Source of the DNA: CAWCQC01 sp963819905
GTDB taxonomy: Bacteria > Actinomycetota > Thermoleophilia > Gaiellales > Gaiellaceae
DNA length: 64,000 nt
Assembly (NCBI GenBank): GCA_963819905.1
Contig: CAWFXP010000007.1
Location: forward strand, 124,001-188,000
Direction of reading: 5' to 3'
Shown here in pieces: positions 54,714-63,245 of this stretch (positions are counted from its first letter, which is position 1; each line of letters opens with the position of its first letter). The notes under the pieces were generated by a model. The model was not told the DNA's origin. It saw only the letters and a program-made list of their open reading frames with translations, and searched no databases. The position numbers were made by a program, and so were the translations under genes.

Positions 54714-55607
54714 CGCTTCCGAACTTCATCGTCATCGGCGTGGCCAAGGCCGGAACGACCTCGCTCTACCGGTACCTCGACCAGCATCCGCAGGTCTTCA
54801 TGTATCCGGAGAAGGGGACGAACTACTTCGGCTACGAGGACGCGCGCAGCCTGGCCCGACACGGATGGAGCCGAGCCGCCGTTGCTTCGCCATTTCCGCG
54901 TCCGGACCTTCGAGGAGTACGCGGCGTCGTTCGCCGGTGCGAACGACGAGCGGGCGATCGGAGAAGTGTCGCCGCAGTACTTTCGGTGTCCCTCGGCCGC
55001 GCGGCGGATCCGGGAGAGCCTCCCGGACGCGAAGCTCGTGGTGAGCCTGCGGAATCCCGCCGATCGGGCCTTCTCGGGCTTCCTCATGCGGACCCGCCGC
55101 GGCGAGGTCGTCGGGCAGCGCGTACGAGGACCTGACGCCGGAGGCGAGTCACGTCCGGGAAGGCCTGTACTACCAGCGCCTGAAGCGCTACTTCGACGCG
55201 TTCCCGCGAGACCAGATCAAGGTGTATCTGTTCGACGATCTAAAGCGCGATCCGACCGGGGTCGTCGTCGACCTCATGGAGTACATCGGCGTGGACACGG
55301 CCTTCGTGCCGGACACCGCTGTCAGGTACAACCCCGCGAGCGTTCCGAGGAGCAGGACGCTCAACCGCCTCTACTTCCACCCGACGCTCGTCCGGACGGC
55401 GAAGGCGATGCTGCCGGAGGGCGGGCAGAGCCTCGCGAAGCGCCTGCGCGCGCGGAACCTACAGTCGCCTCCGACGTTCCCGCCGGATCTGCGGGCCGAC
55501 CTGCTCGCGTTCTACCGCGACGACATCCTGGCGCTCGAGGAGCTGATCGACCGGGATCTGTCCGTGCTGGCTCAACGGAGAGCTCGCCGGCCGCGGTCGC
55601 GAGCTGA
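54710..55607 (+). CDS. Sulfotransferase (3 of 4), frameshifted
   Basis: About 299 residues. PAPS loop FIVIGVAKAGTTSLYRYLDQ, HPQVFMYPEKGTNYFGYED, then in other frames AIGEVSPQYFRCPSAARRI, KLVVSLRNPADRAFSGFLM (3'-PB), REGLYYQRLKRYFDAFPRDQ and IKVYLFDDLKRDPTGVVVDL. Corrections are needed near 54885, 55110 and 55565. Start ATG 54710. The TGA at 55605-55607 lies 2 nt before the convergent stop of the next sulfotransferase. Confidence 0.8.
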
Positions 55608-55608
55608 G

Positions 55609-56376
55609 TCAGTCGAGCAGGCAGGCGAACTGCGGATCGCTGCAGCGTCCTGCGCACCTGGTCGTAGTTGCGGATGACGTGCCGCTGGTTGCCGAGACGG
55701 GTCTTCACGATGTTCGATCGCGGCCTCGGTCGAGGCGCCGGATAGGTCGAGAAACTCGAGCACGTCTGCCAGACGAGCTTCGCCGCTCACGAGGTCCTCG
55801 TACGCGACCTCCAGATGCCGCAACGTCGCCATGTCAGGAGCTTTCGCCCGAGGTCGTGCTTGAGCTGCAGCTTCCTCAGCTCCCTCTCGATCGAGCGTCG
55901 TATCCAGCTCGACCTGGAGATCCGAGGGTCGGTCCTCGGCTACCAGGATGTGAGCCTTGCCGATCTTCCGCTTGATCTCGAAGGAGACGAGCACGTCGAG
56001 ATGGTTCCGGCGAACGAGATGGACGACCGGAATACGGTGCCGGATCAGGTACGGGAGGATCTCGGGAAACGACTTCAGCTGCGAGTACATCAGCTTGAAC
56101 CCGACCGAGCCCGGAAGCCCGTAGAGCGGTGGAGAGGTAGCGGTACACGGAGACGGGCCTCACGGATCCGACCTGTGTCCTCGACTCGACGTATCGAGGG
56201 TAGGAGAAGTCGGAGTCCCACCGGCGCTCTGGCGATCGCGGCCTGGGGAGGAACAGCTCGCCGTAGGCCGAGATGCCGTCGACGCTGTTCAGGAGACTCA
56301 TCAGCCAGGTCGACCCGTTGCGCTGGGTCGTCAGGACGACGAATTCGGTGGCGCCTCTCTGCCCGTTCCGGATCAT
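55609..56376 (-). CDS. Sulfotransferase (4 of 4, Stf0-like), frameshifted
   Basis: About 255 residues. ATG 56376 begins MIRNGQRGATEFVVLTTQRN, then GSTWLMSLLNSVDGISAYGE (PAPS loop of Stf0-type enzymes). After a frame change near 56103 come MYSQLKSFPEILPYLIRHRI, PVVHLVRRNHLDVLVSFEIK and RHLEVAYEDLVSGEARLADV. Further changes near 55730 and 55660 lead to a likely end DPQFACLLD at TGA 55611-55609. It is last on the leftward transcript after the glycosylphosphotransferase and converges on sulfotransferase 3. Confidence 0.75.
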
Positions 56377-56380
56377 TCCA

Positions 56381-57918
56381 CTACGCCTGCCGAAAATGGA
56401 TCGTCGCGGCGAGTGTCATCAGCAGGATCTTGACGTCGAGCCAGAGCGACCAGTTCTCGATGTAGTAGTTGTCCCACTCGACCCGGTCGGCCAGGCAGGA
56501 CGGGCTGAAGCGGTTGCTTCCGCGGCCGATGCCGTGAACCTGGGCCCAACCGGTGATCCCCGACTTCACGCGGTGCCGCTCGCCGTACCGATACACGTCG
56601 TCCTGGAACACGGCGGCGAACTCGGGCCGCTCGGGTCGCGGGCCGACCATGCTCATGTCGCCTCGGAGGACGTTGACGAACTGCGGGCAGCTCGTCGATC
56701 GACGTTGCCCGCAGGAAGCGCCCCACGGGCGTCAACCGGTCGCCGTCGGACTCGTGCACCTCGTCGGGAAGCATCGGGGTGGAGGCTCTCTTCGTCGCGC
56801 ATCGTCCGGAGCTTCAGCAGGTAGAACGGCTTCCCGTCGAGACCGACGCGAAGCTGCCGGTAGATGACCGGTCGCCCCATCGACAGATAGACGGCGGCCG
56901 CGCCCGCGGCGATGAACGCGCTTCCGAGGAGGAGCCCGATGACGGCGAGCACCCTGTCGACCGCGTACTTCGTGGCGAACCTCCAGCCCCGCGGGTCCGA
57001 GTGGCTGCTCGTGAGCAAGGGCAGGCCTCCGAGGTGCTCGACGGCGAGCCTGCCCGTCACCTGCTCGAAGAGCCTCGGCACGATGGACACCGTGAGACGC
57101 AGGTCCGCGCATCGTTTCACGATCCTGAGGAAGACGTCGTGTGGCGCCGTCGAGAACGCGACGATGACGTATGAGACTCGGTGTTCCTTCACGACTCTGT
57201 CGATATCCCAGCTCGCGCCGAGAACGGGTAGGTGGTGGCCAGCATCGCCTGTAGCCGCATCGGATGGATTCCGGTCGAGGAAGCCGACCGGCTGAAAGCC
57301 CCATTCCGGATGCTCGACGAGACGCTTCGCGACGAGCCGGCCGATGGTTCCGGCGCCGATGATCAACGTGCGGGTTTGATGGTGCCCTTTCTTCCAAGAG
57401 CGACGCTCGACCCAGACGTAGCACAAACGTCCAGCACTCAAGAATAGAAGCGCAAATAGCCAGTTCCTAATTCCCTCGCCGGCCAACCTCGATTCGTCGT
57501 AAAGGAGTGCTCGGATCACAAACATGCACATCGCGCTGAGCGCGGTCGTGAAGACGAGGGTTCTGAGCTCGTCGAGCAGATGCGGCGTGAGATGGGGAAC
57601 GTAGGAACCCCGGAGCCAGAGCAGCGCGATCGTCAGGGCGGGATAGAGGGCGAGCAGCGCGATGTCGTGGAACGAGTCGGTGCTGCGCTGGACGCTCAGG
57701 ACTGTGGCCGTCGCAGCGAGAGCGAGCATCAGGAGGTCGATTGCGGCCTTCGCGGGTATCCGGGCAGCGGAACGCCGACGGCTCCATCGCTGATCGAGGG
57801 CGTCCCTGCTCGTTGCCGGCAGGGGTCCGGGCGGATCTAACTCGAGAGATCTCGGGTCGCTGGAGGAAGGCAGGGCGAGGTCAACGCTCCCGACATTCTC
57901 CGGGCGCCGACGAAACAC
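56381..57918 (-). CDS. Polyprenyl glycosylphosphotransferase (WbaP/WcaJ-like) priming EPS synthesis, frameshifted
   Basis: About 512 residues. GTG 57918 directly follows a 16-codon upstream reading frame. N-terminal TM bundle (AIDLLMLALAATATVLSVQ; HDIALLALYPALTIALLWL), a CoA/NAD-binding-like Rossmann domain (TRTLIIGAGTIGRLVAKRLV), then the catalytic domain with VYLSMGRPVIYRQLRVGLDG, FYLLKLRTMR, PVGRFLRATSIDELP and DMSMVGPRPERPEF. The C-terminus VKSGITGWAQVHGIGRGS completes the family. It would transfer a sugar-1-phosphate to undecaprenyl phosphate, the first step of repeat-unit assembly. Corrections are needed near 56775 and 56690. First gene of the leftward transcript. Confidence 0.9.
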
Positions 57919-57969
57919 TCACCAACTCCAAGGGGGCTGGGCGTTGCCCAGCCGAAGGCCGCAGACCAT
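57919..57969 (-). CDS. Putative 16-residue leader peptide (uORF)
   Basis: ATG 57969 to TGA 57921-57919 encodes MVCGLRLGNAQPPWSW. GGAGGGG lies just upstream as a ribosome site. The TGA is immediately followed by the GTG of the glycosylphosphotransferase (TGAGTG). The reading frame contains an 8-bp hairpin GGCTGGGC/GCCCAGCC and ends in Pro-Pro-Trp-Ser-Trp, a plausible slow-translation end. The frame is open further upstream, but a promoter at 57992-58020 would make a transcript beginning just before this ATG. Confidence 0.45.
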   Translation of the reverse strand: MVCGLRLGNAQPPWSW

Positions 57970-58258
57970 GTCCCCTCCGGACGTTGGTTGGAGCGTAATG
58001 CCGTGTTGATAAGTTGTCAACAGGTTGTGGAGAAACGACGCCGCCGTCGAGGCTGCGCGCCACCGCGAAAGACGGGATCGCGAATCCAGAGAATCGACCA
58101 CGCTCTCGGCACACCCCGAAAGCTGCATCTGACAACCGCAACCCGAGACAAAATGTCAGAGCATGATCTCGCCTATCACACGAACATGAGATGGGTATGA
58201 GGGCGCGCGGGCGCGGTTCCACGGCGCGCGCGACCGCGAGGTCCGGCGTCCGGCTCGA
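57970..58258 (-). promoter_or_regulatory. Promoter region of the leftward exopolysaccharide transcript
   Basis: On the minus strand TTGACA (58020-58015), 17 nt, TACGCT (57997-57992) is a near-consensus promoter. The inverted repeat TGTTGA/TCAACA (58004-58009 with 58017-58022) overlaps the -35, a position typical of an operator. Further upstream CTGACA and TGTCAG (near 58128-58160) and ATCTC/GAGAT (near 58168-58194) form weaker repeats in unusually AT-rich sequence. No gene is seen. Confidence 0.6.
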
Positions 58259-59053
58259 CTACGAGGCGCGCGGGAGGCTGACCGGCGGGCCCGGGACGTC
58301 CGATCTCGACCGGGTCGAGCTCTGCGGCCCGCCGTGCGCGGGGTCGAGCGAGTAGATCGCGTAGGCGCGCCGGAGCACCGGCTGCGAGACGTTGCGGACG
58401 TGCACGCCCCCCGGGGTGACGCCCTTCTCCGTGCCCCGGTGGGCGTGTCCGTGGAGGGCAAGCTGCGCGCCGCCCCGATCGACCGCCTCGGCGAGCAGGT
58501 GGCTCCCGAGGAACGGGTAGAGCTCCAGCCGCTCTCCGAGAAGCGTGCCCTTCACGGGGGAGTAGTGGAGCAGGGCGATCTTGACGTCGGACTCGAGCTG
58601 TGAGAGCGCGAGCTCGAGCGCGTGCGCACGCTCCTTCGTGTGCCGGATGAACGCCTTCATCTCGCTCTCTCCGAAGTCCGAGCCGCAGGCGCCGGCAAAG
58701 CCGCCGCAGAAGCCCTTGACGCCGGCGACTCCGACGCGCGCGCCGTCGACGTCTATCGTCAGGCCCGCACCCTCGAGAACCCGCACGCCGCTCGACTCGA
58801 GGGCGGCGGCGACGTCGTCCTCACGACCGGCGTGGTAGTCGTGGTTTCCGAGGACGCCGACCACCGGAACGGTGGCCGCTTCGAGCTCGGCTGCGAGAGC
58901 CTCGGCCTCGGCCGGGCTCCCGCAGGTCGTCACGTCCCCCGCGACGAGGAGGAGATCCGCGTGGTCGGCAAGCTCCTCGAGATGAGGACGGAGCGTGTCG
59001 GTCGAATCGACGCCGAAGTGGACGTCGCCGACTGCGGCGATCCGGACGCTCAC
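58259..59053 (-). CDS. Metallophosphoesterase
   Basis: 264-residue calcineurin-like phosphoesterase. Metal-binding blocks in order: IAAVGDVHFG (DxH), LLLVAGDVTTCG (GD), GVLGNHDYHAG (GNHD), IALLHYSPV and LALHGHAHRG (GHxH), forming a complete dinuclear site. The substrate is unknown (nucleotide, cAMP or phosphoprotein). Start GTG 59053, overlapping the BON gene stop as GTGA; the last ~25 residues are a Pro/Ser-rich tail. Confidence 0.9.
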   Translation of the reverse strand: MSVRIAAVGDVHFGVDSTDTLRPHLEELADHADLLLVAGDVTTCGSPAEAEALAAELEAATVPVVGVLGNHDYHAGREDDVAAALESSGVRVLEGAGLTIDVDGARVGVAGVKGFCGGFAGACGSDFGESEMKAFIRHTKERAHALELALSQLESDVKIALLHYSPVKGTLLGERLELYPFLGSHLLAEAVDRGGAQLALHGHAHRGTEKGVTPGGVHVRNVSQPVLRRAYAIYSLDPAHGGPQSSTRSRSDVPGPPVSLPRAS

Positions 59054-59304
59054 GACAGCGGCTCGGGCTCCCCTGCCGGCGCGAGTCTCGTGACGGTGAC
59101 CTCGTTCGCGATGTCGTAGCCCGGGAAGCGCTCAGCGAGCACGGCGGTGATGGCGTCACGTCGGTGGCCGGTCGCGACTTCACCGCTCAGGAAGATGCGT
59201 CCGCCCGCCACGACGACGTCGATGTCGAGCTCGTTGAGGCGTTCGTCCTCGGCGAGCGCCTCGCGGATGTGCCCGATCAGGTACTGCTTGGGCTCGTCAG
59301 CCAT
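59050..59304 (-). CDS. BON-domain protein
   Basis: 84-residue single BON domain: LIGHIREALAEDERLNELDI, VVVAGGRIFLSGEVATGHRR (central Gly in the beta-turn) and FPGYDIANEVTVTRL. BON domains associate with membranes or phospholipids; here there is no signal peptide, so it is cytoplasmic or peripheral. Start ATG 59304, within the end of the nucleotidyltransferase gene (8-nt overlap), so the three genes 59917-58259 form a tight operon. Confidence 0.88.
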   Translation of the reverse strand: MADEPKQYLIGHIREALAEDERLNELDIDVVVAGGRIFLSGEVATGHRRDAITAVLAERFPGYDIANEVTVTRLAPAGEPEPLS

Positions 59305-59917
59305 CGTAGATCGCCGTGGCGAGCTCGCGGATCACGCGGTCCGGCACCGCCAGGTCGTCGGACTGCGCGAAGACGAGCAGGCTCAGGAGCCGTCTGATCC
59401 CGTGCTGCCCCCGCTCGAGCAGGTAGTCCCAGTCGAGCTCGCAGGCGGCCACGAGGCCGAGCGCGTCGTACCAGTGATGGCCCGAGGGCTCGTCGTGGGC
59501 GACGGCCTTCATGACGATCAGATCCTCGGCCGACGCGACGCGGAGGCGGCAGTCGCCGAACGCCTCCTCCGTGGCGCGGCTGACCATCTCGTCATCGAGA
59601 TAGATCCCGCCCTTGGCAGCGAAGATGAGATCGACGACCACGTCGTGGCGAACCGCCTTGTAGATCCAGCTGGGATTCGTTTCCTCCGTCTCGAACCCGG
59701 CCCTCCCAAGGGCCTCGAGCGCCCGAAGGGCGTCGTCGGGCGCGACGAGCACGTCGATATCGGCCGTCCAGCGAGGACGCCCGCGGATTGCCGAGGCGAG
59801 CCCGCCCACGAGGACGTACGAGATGCCGGCCGCACCGAGAGCCTCGACTCCCTCGCGCACCGCCGCTTCCAGCGCGTTGCCGGGCGCCAGCGCTGCCTCG
59901 CTGAGGCCGTGCTTCAT
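59297..59917 (-). CDS. Nucleotidyltransferase-fold protein (AbiEii/DUF6036-like)
   Basis: 206 residues from ATG 59917. ISYVLVGGLASAIRGRPRWT followed by ADIDVLV gives the GG/GxS-like loop and the two Asp of the minimal nucleotidyltransferase fold. VVVDLIFAAKGGIY carries the third acidic residue. SAEDLIVMKAVAHDEPSGHH resembles the C-terminal helix of AbiEii/MNT-type proteins. No antitoxin-like partner is adjacent (BON and phosphoesterase follow), so a toxin role is not supported. Confidence 0.78.
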   Translation of the reverse strand: MKHGLSEAALAPGNALEAAVREGVEALGAAGISYVLVGGLASAIRGRPRWTADIDVLVAPDDALRALEALGRAGFETEETNPSWIYKAVRHDVVVDLIFAAKGGIYLDDEMVSRATEEAFGDCRLRVASAEDLIVMKAVAHDEPSGHHWYDALGLVAACELDWDYLLERGQHGIRRLLSLLVFAQSDDLAVPDRVIRELATAIYDG

Positions 59918-59934
59918 TGCGTTGCGACCTGTCG

Positions 59935-60210
59935 CTAACGGGATCCGGGCTCGCCCGGCGCCGCGGAGATCGCGTCGTCCATGGCGGTTCCGGCGCCGGA
60001 GTCCGGAAGCTCGGCGTCCTCGGCGATCTGGTCGATCTGCCCGGACAGCTCGTGGCGCCGCTCGTGGAAGCGGTGCTTGGCGCGCTCGCCCATCTCCTTC
60101 AGGCGGTCCCGTGCCGCCTCCCGTCGCTTCCTTCCCTGGGCCGGGTCGAAGAAGTAGAGGAGAGCCGTCGCGGTCGCGAGCAGGACTGTGAGTCGTCGGA
60201 GTTTCTTCAT
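59935..60210 (-). CDS. Small membrane-anchored protein (YtxH-like)
   Basis: 91 residues. One N-terminal helix (LTVLLATATALLYFFDPAQG) followed by RKRREAARDRL and a highly charged helical region, ending in a Gly/Ala/Asp-rich tail. The FDPxxGxxRR pattern after the helix is common in small actinobacterial membrane proteins of unknown function. It lies 17 nt upstream of the nucleotidyltransferase gene on the same strand and is likely first in that operon. Start ATG 60210. Confidence 0.7.
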   Translation of the reverse strand: MKKLRRLTVLLATATALLYFFDPAQGRKRREAARDRLKEMGERAKHRFHERRHELSGQIDQIAEDAELPDSGAGTAMDDAISAAPGEPGSR

Positions 60211-60340
60211 GAAGACTGGCTACCCGCTTGCGGTGTCGGCGAAACTCGGTGCCGGCGATTCCGGATGCGTTTCGCCCGTGCGGCGGACGGAGAGAATCCT
60301 CAGAGCGGGTATCACGAACGCAACGCATCGGGAGGGAGCC

Positions 60341-60571
60341 GTGCCGAGCAAGAAGGCCAACGTGAAGAACGAGAAGCAATACGAAGCGCTGAAGGACAAG
60401 GGCATGTCCAAGGAGCGAGCCGCGAAGATCGCGAACTCACCGGGCGCCTCGTCCCGCGGCGGCAAGAAGTCCGGCTCGGGAGGTCGAGCCTCGCAGGGTG
60501 GAACGACCGCCCAGAAGAAGGCTGCCGGACGCAAGGGCGGAAAGGCGACGGCGAAGAAGCGCTCGTCGTGA
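60341..60571 (+). CDS. Small basic Lys-rich protein
   Basis: 76 residues from GTG 60341, with GGAGGGAG a few bases upstream. The N-terminal ~35 residues (VKNEKQYEALKDKGMSKERA, then AKIANS) match a short conserved actinobacterial motif. The rest is a disordered Lys/Gly/Ser/Ala tail (QKKAAGRKGGKATAKKRSS), which suggests nucleic-acid binding; that role is inferred from composition. Its stop overlaps the glycosylase start as GTGA. Confidence 0.75.
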   Translation: MPSKKANVKNEKQYEALKDKGMSKERAAKIANSPGASSRGGKKSGSGGRASQGGTTAQKKAAGRKGGKATAKKRSS

Positions 60572-61205
60572 CCTCGAGCGCCTCCGGCGTCGACCAGCCG
60601 GTTGCGCATCCCGAGGCTGCGCTCGAGTCGTTGCGCGCCGCCGCGGCTGGCTGCCGTAACTGCGAGCTCTGGAAGGGGGCCAGTCAGACGGTCTTCGGGT
60701 CAGGCAACCCGCAGGCAGCCCTCGTGCTCGTCGGCGAGCAGCCCGGAGACCGGGAGGATCTGAGCGGTCTTCCCTTCGTCGGGCCGGCCGGTGGGGTGCT
60801 CGATAAGGCGCTCGATCGGGCCGGCATCTCTCGGAGCGAGACCTATCTCACGAACGTGGTCAAGCACTTCAAGTGGCGGCCCGGAAGCGGCGGCAAGAAG
60901 CGGATCCACGACAAGCCGAACTGGTCCGAGATCGGCGCTTGCCTACCTGGCTCGAGCGTGAGCTGCTCGTGCTCGATCCGTCCCTCGTCGTCTGCCTGGG
61001 AGCGACAGCCGCGCAGGCGCTCCTGGGCCGCGACTTCAGGGTGACGCGGTCGAGAGGCGAGGTGATCGAGCGATCGGGTCTTCCACCGGCGCTGGCGACC
61101 ATCCATCCCTCGGCAGTGCTCCGGGCGCCCACGGAGGAGCGAGACGCATCATTCGAGTCGTTGGTCGAGGATCTCCGCGTGGCGGCGGCCGCCGTCCCGA
61201 GCTAG
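60568..61205 (+). CDS. Uracil-DNA glycosylase, UdgX-like, one frameshift
   Basis: About 212 residues from GTG 60568. Family 4/UdgX motifs: GCRNCELWKGASQTVFGSGN, LVGEQPGDREDLSGLPFVGP, GISRSETYLTNVVKHFKW, then KKRIHDKPNWSEIGAC. The KRIH insertion loop is the mark of UdgX enzymes, whose His forms a covalent link to the abasic sugar after uracil removal. A one-base loss near 60935 shifts the frame; WLERELLVLDPSLVVCLGA and LATIHPSAVLR complete the fold, and C10-x2-C-like Cys support a 4Fe-4S cluster. It is coupled to the small basic protein, and its stop shares CTAG with the convergent gene. Confidence 0.88.
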
Positions 61206-63245
61206 TACCTGGCGAGGGCGTCGACGGCGACACAGCCCTCGCGAAGCGCGAGCAGCGGGTTGACGTCCAGCTCGACCAGGCCGGCGCGGTGGCGCTCGAC
61301 GAGCGCAGCGATACGCAGCACGGTGTCGACGAGGCTGCCCAGATCCGCGCCGCCCTCGACCAGGCGGCCGTGGCAGCGCAGCCGCGCGAGCGCCCGCTCG
61401 ACGGCGGCGGCCGAGACCGGAAGCAGCAGGGGGACAGCGTCGTCGATCAGCTCGACGTCGCCGCCGCCGCTGCCGAGCACGAGCACCGGCCCGAACGCTG
61501 GGTCGCGCTTGACGCCGACGATCAGCTCGGCCACCGCTTCGTCGACGAAGCGCTCGACGAGGACCCCGTCCGCCTGCAGCGGCGCAATCGCCGACGACAT
61601 CTCCGCCACCGCCTCCTCGACGGAGGCGGCGCTGCGCAGGTCGAGCCGGACGGCCCCGGCGGCGGCCTTGTGCGGTAGCGCCGGCGAGACGAGCTTGGCG
61701 ACGACCGGGAAGCCGAGCCGCGCCGCCGTAGCGCCGGCATCGGCGAGCGTCGTGACTTCGAAGGGTGGCAGCGGGACGCCGGCGTCGGCGAGCAGGCGCT
61801 TCGAGGCCGCTTCGTCGAGCAGCTCACCCGCTGCGGTCGGGAGAGGCCTCACCACCGGTGCCGGCTCGCGTCCCGCCAGCCGCTCGCCCCAGCGGACGCA
61901 GGCGGCCCAGGCCGTGAACGCCTCCTCGAGGCCGGCGAGCGCCGCGACGCCCTCGGCCGCCAGCTCGCGAACGCGTTCCGGCTGCCAGGCCTCGGGCAGG
62001 ACACTCGCGACCGCGTAGGGAAGGCCATGCTCCGCGGCCGCCGCCCTCCCGGCGCGGACCGCGGCGGCCACCTCCTCTGCGTAGTCGAACTCGTCGGGCG
62101 GAAAGTCGAGCACGAGCAGGATGCCGTCGTGGCCGTCGCCTGCGAGCGTCGAGAAGACGCCGGTGAGGGGCTCCTCGAGACCCCAGAGCGCGGTCGTGAA
62201 GTCCAGTGGGTTGGCGACGCCGGCGTACCAGGGCAGCTCGGCGGCGATCGCCGCTGCCGCCGACGGCGACGGTCGGGGAAGGTCGAGCCCGGCAGCGCTC
62301 GCCGCGTCGGCCGCGAGCGCCGATTCCCCGCCCGAGCACGTCACGACCGCGAGCCGGCGGCCGCGCACGGGCCCGGTCGTGGTCAGGGCCTTGAGCGTCT
62401 CGATCATCGCCGGCACGGAGTGGGCCCGCGCGACGCCGAGGCGTTCGAAGAACGCGTTGTACACCGCGTCGTCGCCAGCCAGGCTCGAGGTGTGGGTTAC
62501 GGCGATGCCGGCCCCTGCCGCACTAACGCCGGCCTTGACGACGACGATCGGCAGCTCGCGGTCGAGCGCCCGCTCGGCAGCGCCGACGAAGGCCGCGGGG
62601 TCGCGCAGGCCCTCCAGGTAGACGCCGATCCCGGTCACCTCTGGCTGCTCCACGAGCGTCGCGACGCAGGCGGCGACGTCGAGCCCGGCCTGGTTGCCGA
62701 CCGTTACCACCCAGCCGATCTCGAGGCCCCGCTGCTGCATGGTCAGGTTGACGCCGAGGTTCCCGCTCTGCAGCACGAGCGCCACGCCGCGCGACGGCCG
62801 GCTCCGCGGGAACGGCACCGGCCAGAGGCTGACGCCGTCGACGAGGTCGATCAGGCCGTAGCAGTTCGGCCCGAGCAACGCGAGCCGGTCCCCGGCCGCG
62901 TCCCGCAGCGCATCCTCGAGCTCCGGCCGTCCCGCCTCCGCGAAGCCCGCGGCGTAGCAAATCGCACCGCCTGCGCCGATCGCGGCCAGGTCGCGGACGA
63001 CGTCGATCGTCGCCTCGGCCGGGACGGCGACGAACGCCGCGTCGGGCGGCTCGGGCAGGTCGAGGACCGATCGGAACGGCCGCTCGCCGGCGATCAGCTC
63101 GCGTGTCGGGTGCACGGCGTGAATCGGGCCGCTGAAGTCCGCCGTCGCGGCAGAGCTCGAGCGCCGCCGGGGCAAGCGAGCCGCCGACGAACGCGACCGA
63201 GCGCGGTCGCAGCAGCCGTTCGGCCGCCGGCCGCTCAGCCGCCAC
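61202..63245 (-). CDS. NDP-forming acyl-CoA/acetyl-CoA synthetase (alpha-beta fusion), one frameshift
   Basis: About 681 residues. The N-terminal CoA-binding part has PRSVAFVGGSLAPAALELC, then after a frame change near 63160 (an extra C in GGACTTCAG; span 3n+1) SGPIHAVHPTRELIAG and LALLGPNCYGLIDLVDG. The middle domain has AGAGIAVTHTSSLAGDDAVY with the phosphorylatable His region. The C-terminal ATP-grasp part has LLADAGVPLPPFEVTTLADA, LGFPVVAKLVSPALPHKAA and LVELDVNPLLAL. It would convert an acyl-CoA and ADP or GDP plus phosphate to acid and NTP (or the reverse). Start GTG 63245, overlapping the acyl-CoA dehydrogenase stop by 11 nt. Confidence 0.88.

Noticed and set aside
36833..57918. Programmed ribosomal frameshifting
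   Set aside because: Too many sites, in both directions, with no slippery sequence or pseudoknot; sequence error or decay fits better.
59297..59917. Toxin-antitoxin pair (AbiEii-like nucleotidyltransferase)
   Set aside because: No AbiEi-like or other antitoxin gene adjoins it; its neighbours are a membrane protein and a BON protein.
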